Positions 18,283-27,266 of a DNA stretch of 64,000 nucleotides are shown piece by piece. This stretch comes from an uncultured Eubacteriales bacterium (GTDB taxonomy: Bacteria; Bacillota; Clostridia; Oscillospirales; Acutalibacteraceae). The stretch lies in NCBI GenBank assembly GCA_934457115.1, contig CAKSHI010000002.1, forward strand, positions 1 to 64,000, in the 5' to 3' direction. Numbering within the stretch: position 1 is the first letter of the stretch; every line of letters starts with the position of its first letter. Under the pieces are notes generated by a model. It was not told the DNA's origin. It did no database searches and was given only the letters and a program-made list of their open reading frames with translations. The translations under genes and the position numbers were made by a program.

Positions 18283-18316
18283 CGTAAGAAAATGGATTTA
18301 AAAGGAGACTTTATAT

Positions 18317-19354
18317 ATGAATGGATTTTGGTCCTTGATTGCTGCTGTATTATCATTTGCTATTACTGCAGTGTTGGGAAAATATTTGATTCCGTATTTA
18401 CATAAACTAAAATATGGTCAGACTATTTTGGAAGATGGCCCGTCTTGGCATAAAAATAAGCAGGGTACCCCTACAATGGGTGGAATTATGTTTATTATAG
18501 GCATATTTATTACCGTAATAACTTGTGTACCTTTATATTATTATTTTTCTAAGGGCAGTACCTTTAGTATGGCTGAAACACCTGTCATGTCGACAAAGGT
18601 ATTCGCAGGTTTAGTTATGGCTATAGGCTTTGGAATTGTAGGTTTTATAGATGACTATATAAAAGTTATAAAGAAAAGAAACTTGGGGCTTACTGCAATA
18701 CAAAAGCTTTTGCTTCAGTTTTTAGTAGCGGGATCCTATTTATTTAGCGTGTATTATTCACAAAAGTCACAAGGTGCTTTAAGTACAACCTCTACTGTAA
18801 TCCCGTTTGTCGGCTCTGTGGATATAGGACCTCTCTATTTTCCTATAGCTGCTATTTTAATAGTCGGAATAGTTAACGCCGTAAACTTTACGGATGGTAT
18901 AGATGGATTAAACGCATCGGTTACATTTTTTGCAGCAGTGTTTTTGATGGTTATATCAAGCTTCTTGGGTATGCTTGGCATAAGTATATCAGCTGCAGCT
19001 TTGGCTGGCGGATGCCTAGGGTTTTTAATTTGGAATTTCAACCCGGCTAAAGTTTTTATGGGTGATACGGGTTCGTTATTTTTAGGTGGAATGGTTTGTG
19101 CACTTGCCTTTGGTATTAATACACCTATATTACTCTTGTTATTAGGGTTTGTTTATATATGCGAGATTTGTTCAGTTGTTATTCAAGTGGCTTATTTTAA
19201 GGCTACAAAAGGTAAGCGTTTATTTAAGATGAGCCCTATACACCATCACTTTGAAATGTGTGGATGGTCTGAAACTAAGATATGTACTAACTTTAGTTTA
19301 GTTGAAATTGTTATGGGTGTAATTGCATTGCTTTTAGTATTTTTCGGGATGTAG
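18317..19354 (+). CDS. mraY: Phospho-MurNAc-pentapeptide translocase
   Basis: 345 residues, about ten membrane segments. The catalytic loops are visible: FIDDYIKVIKKRN (DDxxK), NFTDGIDGLNA and MSPIHHHFE. It transfers phospho-MurNAc-pentapeptide to undecaprenyl phosphate, making lipid I at the inner face of the membrane. In most Firmicutes murD follows; here ftsW comes next. Confidence 0.97.
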   Translation: MNGFWSLIAAVLSFAITAVLGKYLIPYLHKLKYGQTILEDGPSWHKNKQGTPTMGGIMFIIGIFITVITCVPLYYYFSKGSTFSMAETPVMSTKVFAGLVMAIGFGIVGFIDDYIKVIKKRNLGLTAIQKLLLQFLVAGSYLFSVYYSQKSQGALSTTSTVIPFVGSVDIGPLYFPIAAILIVGIVNAVNFTDGIDGLNASVTFFAAVFLMVISSFLGMLGISISAAALAGGCLGFLIWNFNPAKVFMGDTGSLFLGGMVCALAFGINTPILLLLLGFVYICEICSVVIQVAYFKATKGKRLFKMSPIHHHFEMCGWSETKICTNFSLVEIVMGVIALLLVFFGM

Positions 19355-19412
19355 ATTTAGGTTATATTTTAAGCAATTATTATAATAATATATAAGTGAA
19401 GGAGGGCTAAAA

Positions 19413-20636
19413 ATGGAAAGTGGAAAAGTTACTCATATGCCTGTAGATTACCCAAAGGCAAATGCAGGACATAAAAAATCATCTAAAAAAGGATCTTCAA
19501 AGATTAAAAAGAAGTTTAAGGCTTTTTCGATACGTTCAGGCCTTGATATGCCCTTCTTTTTTCTTGTATTAACATTGGTTATTATAGGTCTTGTTATGTT
19601 ATTTTCTGCAAGTTATCCATATGCCTATTATAATATGAACGGCAATAGCTACTATTTCATAAAAAACCAGATAGTTTTTGCTGTTATGGGATTTGTTGCA
19701 ATGGTGTCTCTCTCATACTTTGATTATCATCATTTGCATAAGTTTTCATTGGCATTTTTAGGCGTATCATTTGCACTTTTGGTATTGGTTTTATTTATGC
19801 CTACTGTAAACGGGGTGCATAGGTGGATACAACTTGGATCATTTAGTTTCCAAGCATCAGAGATAACTAAATTTGCTATAGTTTTGTTTTTCGCACATTT
19901 AATATCGATTAACTTTAGAAAAATGACTACATTTAGATATGGTATACTTCCATTTGCTATAGTTTTATTGCCTACTGTCGTATTGCTTGCCTTAGAGCCT
20001 CATATTTCTTGCACGGTTATAGTCGTTATGCTTTCGGCACTAATGCTATTTATAGGCGGAGTAAAACTTAGATGGTTTGGCTCGGTTTTGGGGATTATAT
20101 CCGCAGGACTTATTTATTTAGTAGTTTTTACTGATAAACTTACCTATGCAAATGACCGTATTTCAGGATGGCTTGACCCATTTTCGGCGACATCCGGGGC
20201 GGACACATGGCAGACCAAACAAGGTCTTTATGCCATAGGTTCAGGTGGACTTTTGGGTGTTGGACTTGGAAATTCAAGGCAAAAATATTTGTATATACCA
20301 GAACCCCAAAATGACTTCATTTTTTCAGTTGTGTGTGAAGAACTTGGGTTTGTAGGAGCTTTGATAATATTGATACTTTTTGCTATGCTTATATGGAGAG
20401 GCATAGTACTTTCTATGAGAGCCAAAGATAAATTTGGAGCTCTGCTTGGCATAGGACTTACCGTGCAGGTTGGACTTCAAGTGGTATTAAATATTGCGGT
20501 TGTAACAAACACAATACCGAATACGGGTATAAGTTTACCGTTTTTTAGCTATGGGGGTTCATCACTTATGATGCTTCTGGCTCAAATGGGAATAATTTTG
20601 TCTATATCGAGGACATCTAATTTAGAAAAAAGTTAG
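19413..20636 (+). CDS. ftsW: Lipid II polymerase FtsW/SpoVE (SEDS family)
   Basis: 407 residues. A basic cytoplasmic extension of about 45 residues precedes about ten membrane segments. SEDS motifs include NGVHRWIQLGSFSFQASEITK, the YANDRISGWLDPF stretch and the PNTGISLPFFSYGGSS end motif. SEDS proteins polymerise glycan strands together with a class B PBP, here most likely the product of 15993-18215. Strong AGGAGGG before the ATG. It could be the sporulation-specific SpoVE. Confidence 0.94.
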   Translation: MESGKVTHMPVDYPKANAGHKKSSKKGSSKIKKKFKAFSIRSGLDMPFFFLVLTLVIIGLVMLFSASYPYAYYNMNGNSYYFIKNQIVFAVMGFVAMVSLSYFDYHHLHKFSLAFLGVSFALLVLVLFMPTVNGVHRWIQLGSFSFQASEITKFAIVLFFAHLISINFRKMTTFRYGILPFAIVLLPTVVLLALEPHISCTVIVVMLSALMLFIGGVKLRWFGSVLGIISAGLIYLVVFTDKLTYANDRISGWLDPFSATSGADTWQTKQGLYAIGSGGLLGVGLGNSRQKYLYIPEPQNDFIFSVVCEELGFVGALIILILFAMLIWRGIVLSMRAKDKFGALLGIGLTVQVGLQVVLNIAVVTNTIPNTGISLPFFSYGGSSLMMLLAQMGIILSISRTSNLEKS

Positions 20637-20651
20637 AAAAGAGGATAATAA

Positions 20652-21776
20652 TTGAGAATAATATTTGCAGGCGGCGGAACAGCTGGTCATATCAATCCGG
20701 CTTTGGCAGTAGCCGATTATATAAGAAATCATGACAAAGATGCAGAAATTTTATATGTGGGTGCTGTAAACTCTATGGAGGAAAAGTTAGCTTCAAAGGC
20801 TAATTTCGATTTTAAAGGCATTACTGTTTCCGGTTTTTCAAGAGAGATAAGCTTAAAAGGGCTAAAAAAGAATATAGTGACTGTAAAAAGAATCTTTACT
20901 TCGAGCAGAGAATCCAAAAAAATTATAAAAGAGTTTAAACCTGATATTTGTATGGGTACCGGCGGATATGTTAGCGGACCGGTATTGAAAGTAGCGGCAA
21001 ATATGGGGATACCTATTATAATTCATGAACAAAATGCCTACCCGGGTGTTGCAAACAAAATGTTAGCTAAGTATGCAAAAAAAGTTATGCTGGCTTCCAA
21101 TGATGCAAGAAAATACTTTAATAAGGATTGTGATATAGTTTTGACGGGAAACCCCGTAAGAACTAAAGTTATACAAGCAAATAAGGCCGCTTCGAGAGAA
21201 AAGCTTAAACTTGATTCGAGGCCTTTAGTACTTTCCTTTGGGGGTAGTTTGGGCGCAAGAAAGATTAATGAGGCTGTGGCTGATTTAATTAAGGAAACAA
21301 GTAAGGATGACAGATACCAACACATTCATGCGTATGGTAAATACGGCACATGGTTTAATGACCTTTTAAAACAAAAGGGAGTAGATATTAAGAAACATAA
21401 AAATCTCGATATAAGGGAATTTATCGATGACATGGATACTTGCCTTGCTGCAGCCGACATAGTTATATGCAGAGCAGGAGCAATTACTTTAAGTGAATTG
21501 CAGGTTCAAGGAAAGGCTTCTATATTGATTCCATCCCCTAATGTCGCAGAAAATCATCAATATCACAACGCTATGGCTTTGGTGAGAAACAATGCAGCTG
21601 AAATAATAGAAGAAAAGGACCTTACCGGAAAAGGACTTACTCAAAAGGTTGATGAGATACTCCAAAACAAGGGGACTTTATCTCGACTTGAAAATAACGC
21701 AAAAAAAATGGCTATAATAGATACAAACGAGAAAATTTATAATATAATTAAAAAAATTGTGAAGGAAACAAAGTAA
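20652..21776 (+). CDS. murG: UDP-GlcNAc:lipid I GlcNAc transferase MurG
   Basis: 374 residues beginning at TTG behind GAGGATAA. IIFAGGGTAGHINPALA opens the N-terminal GT28 domain, and CRAGAITLSEL (related to the family's RAGAxTxxEL) contacts UDP-GlcNAc in the C-terminal domain. It makes lipid II at the inner membrane face. 15 bases after ftsW, the usual neighbour. Confidence 0.96.
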   Translation: MRIIFAGGGTAGHINPALAVADYIRNHDKDAEILYVGAVNSMEEKLASKANFDFKGITVSGFSREISLKGLKKNIVTVKRIFTSSRESKKIIKEFKPDICMGTGGYVSGPVLKVAANMGIPIIIHEQNAYPGVANKMLAKYAKKVMLASNDARKYFNKDCDIVLTGNPVRTKVIQANKAASREKLKLDSRPLVLSFGGSLGARKINEAVADLIKETSKDDRYQHIHAYGKYGTWFNDLLKQKGVDIKKHKNLDIREFIDDMDTCLAAADIVICRAGAITLSELQVQGKASILIPSPNVAENHQYHNAMALVRNNAAEIIEEKDLTGKGLTQKVDEILQNKGTLSRLENNAKKMAIIDTNEKIYNIIKKIVKETK

Positions 21777-21873
21777 CATACATATTTTATGTTTTCACAT
21801 CATCTTTTTTAAAAGCATAATATATTTAGCAAGGGGAAGATTGCTATTTAGCTTTTAAGAAAGGGTGTTTGAG

Positions 21874-23127
21874 ATGTCAAAACTTTTAATAGATGGGTTT
21901 AGAAAATTAGAAGGGGAAGTTAATATACATGGTGCAAAAAACAGTGTTCTCCCCATTTTGGCATCGACAATATTATGTAAAGGCGATTGTATAATACATA
22001 ATTGCCCAAATTTATCCGATGTAGAAGTTTCGATAGATATATTAAAATACCTTGGCGCTATTGTAAAAAGAGAGAGTAATACACTAATTGTTAATACAAA
22101 CAGCATTTTTAGATATGATATACCGGATTCACTTATGCGTGAGATGAGATCATCTATTATATTTTTAGGTGCAATATCATCAAAATACAAAAAAGCAAGG
22201 CTTTCCTTTCCCGGGGGCTGCGAACTTGGACCCAGACCCATTGACCTACATCTAAAAGCATTAAAAAAGATGAAGTTGGAGATTAATGAAGACCATGGCT
22301 TTTTAGACTGCTTTTCAAATGGACCTTTAATCGGGGCGGATATTGATCTATCATTTCCAAGCGTTGGTGCAACGGAAAATATAATGTTGGCGGCAACTCT
22401 TGCAAAAGGAAAAACCACAATAAGTAATGCCGCAAGGGAACCTGAAATTTGTGATCTTGCTTCATTTTTGAATAAGTGCGGAGCTAAAATAGTTGGTGCC
22501 GGTGAGGGGACTATAACTATTTATGGTGTTGATGAATTGTTTGGAGTGGAGCACAGCGTTATCCCGGACAGAATAGCTGCAGCTACGTTTATGTCGTCTG
22601 TTGCGGCGGCTAAGGGAGAGGTTTGCTTAAGAAATATAATACCGGAGCATTTAAGTTCAATTATCCCTATTTTTGAAGAGGCAGGTTGTGATTTAACAGT
22701 TTATGATGATGCAATTAAAATAAAAATGTTTGATAGACTAAAACCCGTAAAGTTTATAAGAACAATGCCCTATCCTGGCTTTCCGACAGATGCACAGGCA
22801 CCTATTATGGCCATGTTGACTTTAGCAAACGGGAACAGTATGTTTATAGAAAATATATTTGACAGCAGGTATAACCATGTTGGCGAACTTACAAGAATGG
22901 GAGCCAATATAAAAGTCGAGGGAAAAGTTGCTGTTGTAGAGGGAGTTAAAGGTCTATATGGTGCCGTGGTAAATTCTACGGATTTGAGAGGAGCAGCAGC
23001 CTTGGTTGTAGCCGGATTGGCAGCAGAGGGAATTACTGAAATAACAGAACTCAAACATCTTGATAGGGGTTATGAAAATCTTGAAGATAGGTTGAATAAA
23101 ATAGGAGCAAGACTTAAAAGGATATGA
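21874..23127 (+). CDS. murA: UDP-GlcNAc enolpyruvyl transferase
   Basis: 417 residues of the EPSP-synthase fold. Lys22 in GAKNSV and the catalytic Cys116 in FPGGCELGPRPIDLH mark MurA; the cysteine means the enzyme should be of the fosfomycin-targetable type. It commits UDP-GlcNAc to peptidoglycan. ATG 21874 stands about eight bases after AAGAAAGGG and is preferred over GTG 21865. It replaces the murB or murC often found here and is followed after four bases by ftsQ. Confidence 0.95.
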   Translation: MSKLLIDGFRKLEGEVNIHGAKNSVLPILASTILCKGDCIIHNCPNLSDVEVSIDILKYLGAIVKRESNTLIVNTNSIFRYDIPDSLMREMRSSIIFLGAISSKYKKARLSFPGGCELGPRPIDLHLKALKKMKLEINEDHGFLDCFSNGPLIGADIDLSFPSVGATENIMLAATLAKGKTTISNAAREPEICDLASFLNKCGAKIVGAGEGTITIYGVDELFGVEHSVIPDRIAAATFMSSVAAAKGEVCLRNIIPEHLSSIIPIFEEAGCDLTVYDDAIKIKMFDRLKPVKFIRTMPYPGFPTDAQAPIMAMLTLANGNSMFIENIFDSRYNHVGELTRMGANIKVEGKVAVVEGVKGLYGAVVNSTDLRGAAALVVAGLAAEGITEITELKHLDRGYENLEDRLNKIGARLKRI

Positions 23128-23131
23128 TTTT

Positions 23132-23938
23132 ATGAAGGATGATTTAAAAAACAAGAGAAAGAAGAAGACAAGGAAAAAAGCTCCAAAAACTAGTTTTGGA
23201 CGGAAATTAAAAAAGGTGACTTTTTATTTTGGCTTACTGTCTATTATAGTTTTTATTGGAGTGCTTCTATCATTAACGGTTTTATTTAAAATTGATACGG
23301 TAGAAGTTGCAGGAGATACAAGATACGACAAAAATGATATAGCATCTGAGTGTACAATAAAAAAGGGAGAAAATTTATTGTTGGCTGATGCTAAGTCTTG
23401 TAAGGAAAAGATCGAAAAAGAGTTTCCATATATTGAAGAAGTCAGTATAGATAAACGTATACCATCTAAGATTATTGTAAATGTAAAAGAGGCTGCAGTT
23501 TCGGGAGTTATTGAACTTGATGACAATATGTATGCAGTGGTAAGTGACAAGGCTAAGGTTTTGGATATTGTTGAATCTCCGCTTGATGGGTATGCGATTA
23601 TTAAGGGCACTAATATAAAAACTGCTAATAAATCTGAACATCTTTCTTTGGCGGACGATCATTTAAGATATGCATTTCAGGATCTTATGGAAGTATTAAA
23701 AAAGTATGATTTCCATAATATTACTGAGATTGACCTTATTAATTTTCTTAATATCAGCATTACTTATGAAGATAGAGTTAAAATTCTGCTTGGAAGTGAT
23801 GATTCTCTGGATTATAAGTTGCAAACGGCAAATGAGATTATTAAAAACAAGCTGAATTCTACCGAAAGGGGAGTCCTGGATCTTTCGGTAGTTTCAGAAG
23901 ATGGACATTCATACTTTATGCCTGAGTACGTATCATAA
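23132..23938 (+). CDS. ftsQ: Cell division protein FtsQ/DivIB
   Basis: 268 residues. A very basic cytoplasmic tail of about 28 residues precedes one membrane segment (about 30-52) and a POTRA domain beginning IDTVEVAGDTRYDKNDI. A beta domain follows, with KRIPSKIIVNVKEA. It scaffolds FtsL and DivIC at the septum. Position between murA and ftsZ agrees. Confidence 0.92.
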   Translation: MKDDLKNKRKKKTRKKAPKTSFGRKLKKVTFYFGLLSIIVFIGVLLSLTVLFKIDTVEVAGDTRYDKNDIASECTIKKGENLLLADAKSCKEKIEKEFPYIEEVSIDKRIPSKIIVNVKEAAVSGVIELDDNMYAVVSDKAKVLDIVESPLDGYAIIKGTNIKTANKSEHLSLADDHLRYAFQDLMEVLKKYDFHNITEIDLINFLNISITYEDRVKILLGSDDSLDYKLQTANEIIKNKLNSTERGVLDLSVVSEDGHSYFMPEYVS

Positions 23939-23942
23939 GAGT

Positions 23943-23964
23943 TTTACTTTATTAATAAAGTAAA
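23943..23964. repeat. Inverted repeat between ftsQ and ftsZ
   Basis: TTTACTTTA-TTAA-TAAAGTAAA, a perfect 9-bp all-but-AT palindrome just after the ftsQ stop. No immediate T-run follows. It could be a weak terminator or an operator. A TTGAAA-like -35 about 25 bases on may serve ftsZ. Confidence 0.5.
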
Positions 23965-24063
23965 CAATATATTTTTTCAGTTTAGTGTTGAAATTTGTTT
24001 GCAAAAGTGTTAAATTATTATTATATGGAATTTTAGGAGATAATAAAATTAGGAGGAATTTTG

Positions 24064-25221
24064 GTGTCTTTCGAATTAGAAAATGACTTTGACAATATAG
24101 TTCAAATAAAAGTTATAGGTGTTGGCGGCGGTGGAGGAAATGCTGTAGACAGAATGGTAACATCCGGTGTTAAATGCGTAGAGTTCATTTCTGTCAATAC
24201 CGATAGACAAGCTTTACTTAGGTCTAAAGCTACTCAAAAGATTCAAATAGGGGAAAAGATTACTCATGGTAAGGGTGCAGGTTCTAAGCCTGAAATAGGC
24301 CAGAAATCTGCAGAAGAAAGCAGGGAGGATATCGCTGCAGCTTTAAAGGGAACCGATATGGTGTTCATTACAGCCGGTATGGGTGGCGGAACCGGTACAG
24401 GTGCAGCTCCGGTCGTTGCAGAAATAGCTAAGGATTTAGGAATACTTACAGTAGGTATAGTTACCAAACCGTTTTCATTTGAAGGAAGAAGACGTATGGA
24501 ACAAGCCGAAAACGGTATTGCTCAATTAAGAGAAAATGTAGACTCTTTAGTTGTTATTCCAAATGAAAGGCTAAAATATGCCAGCGAGCAGAAAATAACC
24601 CTTGCAAATGCTTTTGCTGTTGCTGATGATGTATTAAGGCAGGGCGTACAAAGTATTTCTGACTTAATCTTGCTCCCGGGTCTTGTTAACCTAGACTTTG
24701 CCGATGTTACAGCGGTTATGAAGAGTGCGGGTTATGCTCATATGGGTGTTGGACGTGCTACCGGCAAACAAAAAGCAGAAGATGCAGCTAATATGGCTAT
24801 TTCGAGCCCTCTTTTGGAGACGGCCATAAACGGTGCAAGAGGTGTTATAATAAATATAACATCATCACCCGATATTGGACTTGATGAAATCGAAATTGCA
24901 TCTTCTATGATATCAGAACAAGCAGACCCTGATGCAAATATCATATGGGGAGCCGCTTTTGATGAAGCTATGGATGACGAAATAAGCGTTACAGTTATAG
25001 CGACTGGTTTTGATACAAAAGACCAGATTAGTAGTCAATTACCAATAAAAAGGGCCGTAGAAACCAACTCTACTGAATCAAATGTGTTTACTAATACAAA
25101 CCAAGCTCAAGATTTTAAAGTTAGCAGGGAATCGAATAGCTCTAATGACACAAAAGAAAGTAAAGATACATCCGAAGACGATACATTCTATGACATAATG
25201 TCTATTTTTAATAGAAAATAA
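24064..25221 (+). CDS. ftsZ: Cell division GTPase FtsZ
   Basis: 385 residues. The tubulin signature GGGTGTGAAPVVA, the N-terminal GVGGGGGNAVDRM and NxDxQAL-type sites are intact. A flexible Ser/Thr/Asn linker leads to a C-terminal peptide DIMSIFNRK that should bind FtsA/SepF/ZapA-type partners. GTG 24064 is seven bases after AGGAGG; TTG 24061 is also in frame but closer. It ends the dcw cluster and is followed by a strong terminator. Confidence 0.97.
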   Translation: MSFELENDFDNIVQIKVIGVGGGGGNAVDRMVTSGVKCVEFISVNTDRQALLRSKATQKIQIGEKITHGKGAGSKPEIGQKSAEESREDIAAALKGTDMVFITAGMGGGTGTGAAPVVAEIAKDLGILTVGIVTKPFSFEGRRRMEQAENGIAQLRENVDSLVVIPNERLKYASEQKITLANAFAVADDVLRQGVQSISDLILLPGLVNLDFADVTAVMKSAGYAHMGVGRATGKQKAEDAANMAISSPLLETAINGARGVIINITSSPDIGLDEIEIASSMISEQADPDANIIWGAAFDEAMDDEISVTVIATGFDTKDQISSQLPIKRAVETNSTESNVFTNTNQAQDFKVSRESNSSNDTKESKDTSEDDTFYDIMSIFNRK

Positions 25222-25230
25222 CATACTTAA

Positions 25231-25262
25231 AGGGATGCCGATTTTAGGCATCTCTTTTTTAT
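25231..25262 (+). terminator. Terminator after ftsZ
   Basis: AGGGATGCC / GGCATCTCT stem (one G-T pair), 7-nt loop, then TTTTTT. Confidence 0.9.
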
Positions 25263-25351
25263 AGCAATTTTAGTAGAATTTTAATCTTGCAATTGTATAT
25301 AAAATTATATATAATAAAAATCAATGCTTATTTTGTTATTGGAGTGATAAT

Positions 25352-25846
25352 TTGGAATCTTTAGTTTATTCTATAGTAGATTTTCTTGATGACTCTTTGG
25401 GGGCTAATATTATTATATTTATAGTCTCAATGCTTCCTATACTTGAATTAAGAGGTGGGATATTAGCAGCAAGCCTTTTGGGAGTTGACTGGAGAACTGC
25501 TATGATTATATGTATAATAGGAAATATTATACCAATCCCGTTTATCCTTTTGTTTTTAAAGAAAATATTAATGTGGCTTAAAAATACAAGATTTGTTAAG
25601 TTTGTTGACAGTGTGGAAAAAAGAGTTGAGAAAAAAAGTGCTTCCATTACCAAGTACAAAAAATGGGGACTGTTTTTGTTTGTGGCCATACCTATTCCGG
25701 GAACCGGTGCGTGGACGGGATCTATGGCAGCAGCACTTCTGGATATACCGCTTAAAGACGCTATAATTTCTATTTTCTTAGGCGTATTTTCTGCAGCTGT
25801 AATTATGGCAGTGCTATCTTATGGAGTTTTAGGCTTTTTTATATAA
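25352..25846 (+). CDS. Small multidrug export-like membrane protein (COG2426)
   Basis: 164 residues beginning at TTG after GGAGTGATAA. Four or so membrane segments with motifs typical of the COG2426 / putative small multidrug export family: LPILELRGGILAASLLG near the N terminus and PIPGTGAWTGSMAAALL in the middle. It is related to the SNARE-associated/DedA-like fold. The transported substrate has not been established for the family. Single gene between two terminators. Confidence 0.8.
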   Translation: MESLVYSIVDFLDDSLGANIIIFIVSMLPILELRGGILAASLLGVDWRTAMIICIIGNIIPIPFILLFLKKILMWLKNTRFVKFVDSVEKRVEKKSASITKYKKWGLFLFVAIPIPGTGAWTGSMAAALLDIPLKDAIISIFLGVFSAAVIMAVLSYGVLGFFI

Positions 25847-25868
25847 AAATAATATTATGTTAATTGGG

Positions 25869-25897
25869 AGCAGGCATGAGCTTGCTCTTGTTTTTTA
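25869..25897 (+). terminator. Terminator after the small export gene
   Basis: GAGCAGGC-ATGA-GCTTGCTC (one G-T pair), then TTGTTTTTT. Confidence 0.85.
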
Positions 25898-25908
25898 GGA
25901 GGGTAAAT

Positions 25909-27204
25909 ATGAATAGTTTGATAGATGCGGATATAGCTATAGTGGGTGGAGGGGCTGCAGGGCTTATAGCCTCAATTGCGGCGGCGCAGTACGCTAATAT
26001 GCAAGATAAAAAAGTTAAGATAATAGTTTTGGAAAAAGAAAATAGAGTTGGCAAAAAAATACTTATGACAGGAAATGGTAAATGCAACTTGACTAATAAG
26101 AATTTGGATAGCAAGTTTTATCATTCTAATTCAAACAATGCTATAGATTCTGTTTTAAATAAGTTTACATATCCGTTTATTGTAGACTTTTTTGAATCTC
26201 TAGGCCTGATTTTTAGGGAGGATAAAGAGGGAAGAGTTTATCCATATTGTGACCAGGCATCATCAGTACTTGATGTAATAAGGTCTAAGATGCAGGAGCT
26301 AAAGGTTGAGGAGATTTGTAATTTTGAAGTGGTATCGATACAAAAAAATAAGTCTTTTTTTGTGGTTGAATCTAAAGAGTTAAAAATAAAAGCAAAGAGA
26401 GTAGTTGTTTCGACAGGAGGCAGAGCATCTATACTTTCTTGTAAAAATAATAACATATATTCGGCACTAACGGGCCTTGGACATAAGTTGACTCCTACTT
26501 TTCCTTCGCTTGTAAAAGTTAATACAAATTCAAATTTTATAGGCTCTTTAAAGGGAATTCGCTGCAGGGCGGGGGTATCAGTAGTGGCAGACGGCAGGAG
26601 TTTAAAAACTGAAGTAGGAGAGCTTCAATTTGGTGATAACGCTGTTTCCGGTATATGTGTATTTTCAATATCAAGACTTATAAGTGAATATTTTAGCTTA
26701 GGCACAATATATTCGGTTAACTATAAAAATGTAGACATATTAATAGACCTATTCCCGGATTATTCTTTAGAAGACTTTAAAAAAATAATGGGTAGAGCAT
26801 TTACACTAAAGAAAAAAAGCTCATTGGATGAGCTTTTTACGGGGATTATTAATAAAAGAATAGGTATGTCGATACTTAAATCCTTGAACATGGTTCCACT
26901 TTCAAGGAAAGTTGAGTCCTTAACGAGCGAGGAAAAAGATAATATTGTAAGTACATTGAAGGGTTGGAAATTTAAGCCTAAAGGGGTATCAAAATGGGAA
27001 AATGCTCAAGTTACAGCCGGAGGTATAGATATTAGTGAGTTCAACATGAAGACAATGGAATCAAAGAAAGAAAAGGGACTGTTTGCTTGTGGTGAGGTTT
27101 TAGATGTAGACGGAGACTGCGGTGGATTTAACCTTCATTGGGCATGGAGTTCCGGGTATTTGGCGGGAAAAAGTGCATTTGAAAGTTTAAGTAATAATAT
27201 ATAA
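25909..27204 (+). CDS. NAD(P)/FAD-dependent oxidoreductase, BaiN/HI0933 family
   Basis: 431 residues. ADIAIVGGGAAGLIAS is a Rossmann FAD-binding site at the N terminus. KRVVVSTGGRAS and the C-terminal CGEVLDVDGDCGGFNLHWA stretch are the family signatures of HI0933-like flavoproteins. BaiN members have been linked to bile-acid dehydroxylation intermediates, but most homologues have no proven substrate and the name should not be read as bile-acid activity. ATG 25909 follows AGGAGGG; upstream in-frame starts lie in the terminator. Confidence 0.88.
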   Translation: MNSLIDADIAIVGGGAAGLIASIAAAQYANMQDKKVKIIVLEKENRVGKKILMTGNGKCNLTNKNLDSKFYHSNSNNAIDSVLNKFTYPFIVDFFESLGLIFREDKEGRVYPYCDQASSVLDVIRSKMQELKVEEICNFEVVSIQKNKSFFVVESKELKIKAKRVVVSTGGRASILSCKNNNIYSALTGLGHKLTPTFPSLVKVNTNSNFIGSLKGIRCRAGVSVVADGRSLKTEVGELQFGDNAVSGICVFSISRLISEYFSLGTIYSVNYKNVDILIDLFPDYSLEDFKKIMGRAFTLKKKSSLDELFTGIINKRIGMSILKSLNMVPLSRKVESLTSEEKDNIVSTLKGWKFKPKGVSKWENAQVTAGGIDISEFNMKTMESKKEKGLFACGEVLDVDGDCGGFNLHWAWSSGYLAGKSAFESLSNNI

Positions 27205-27206
27205 GC

Positions 27207-27240
27207 AAAATACGGGATATTTTTAAATATCCCGTATTTT
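27207..27240. terminator. Bidirectional terminator
   Basis: AAAATACGGGATA / TATCCCGTATTTT, a 13-bp perfect stem between converging genes with T-runs on both strands. Confidence 0.92.
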
Positions 27241-27266
27241 ATATCTGTTATAATCTTTAAATTAGG

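Noticed and set aside
21855..22418. 187-codon minus-strand frame inside murA
   Set aside because: Antisense shadow of a clearly conserved gene; no ribosome site and no family resemblance.
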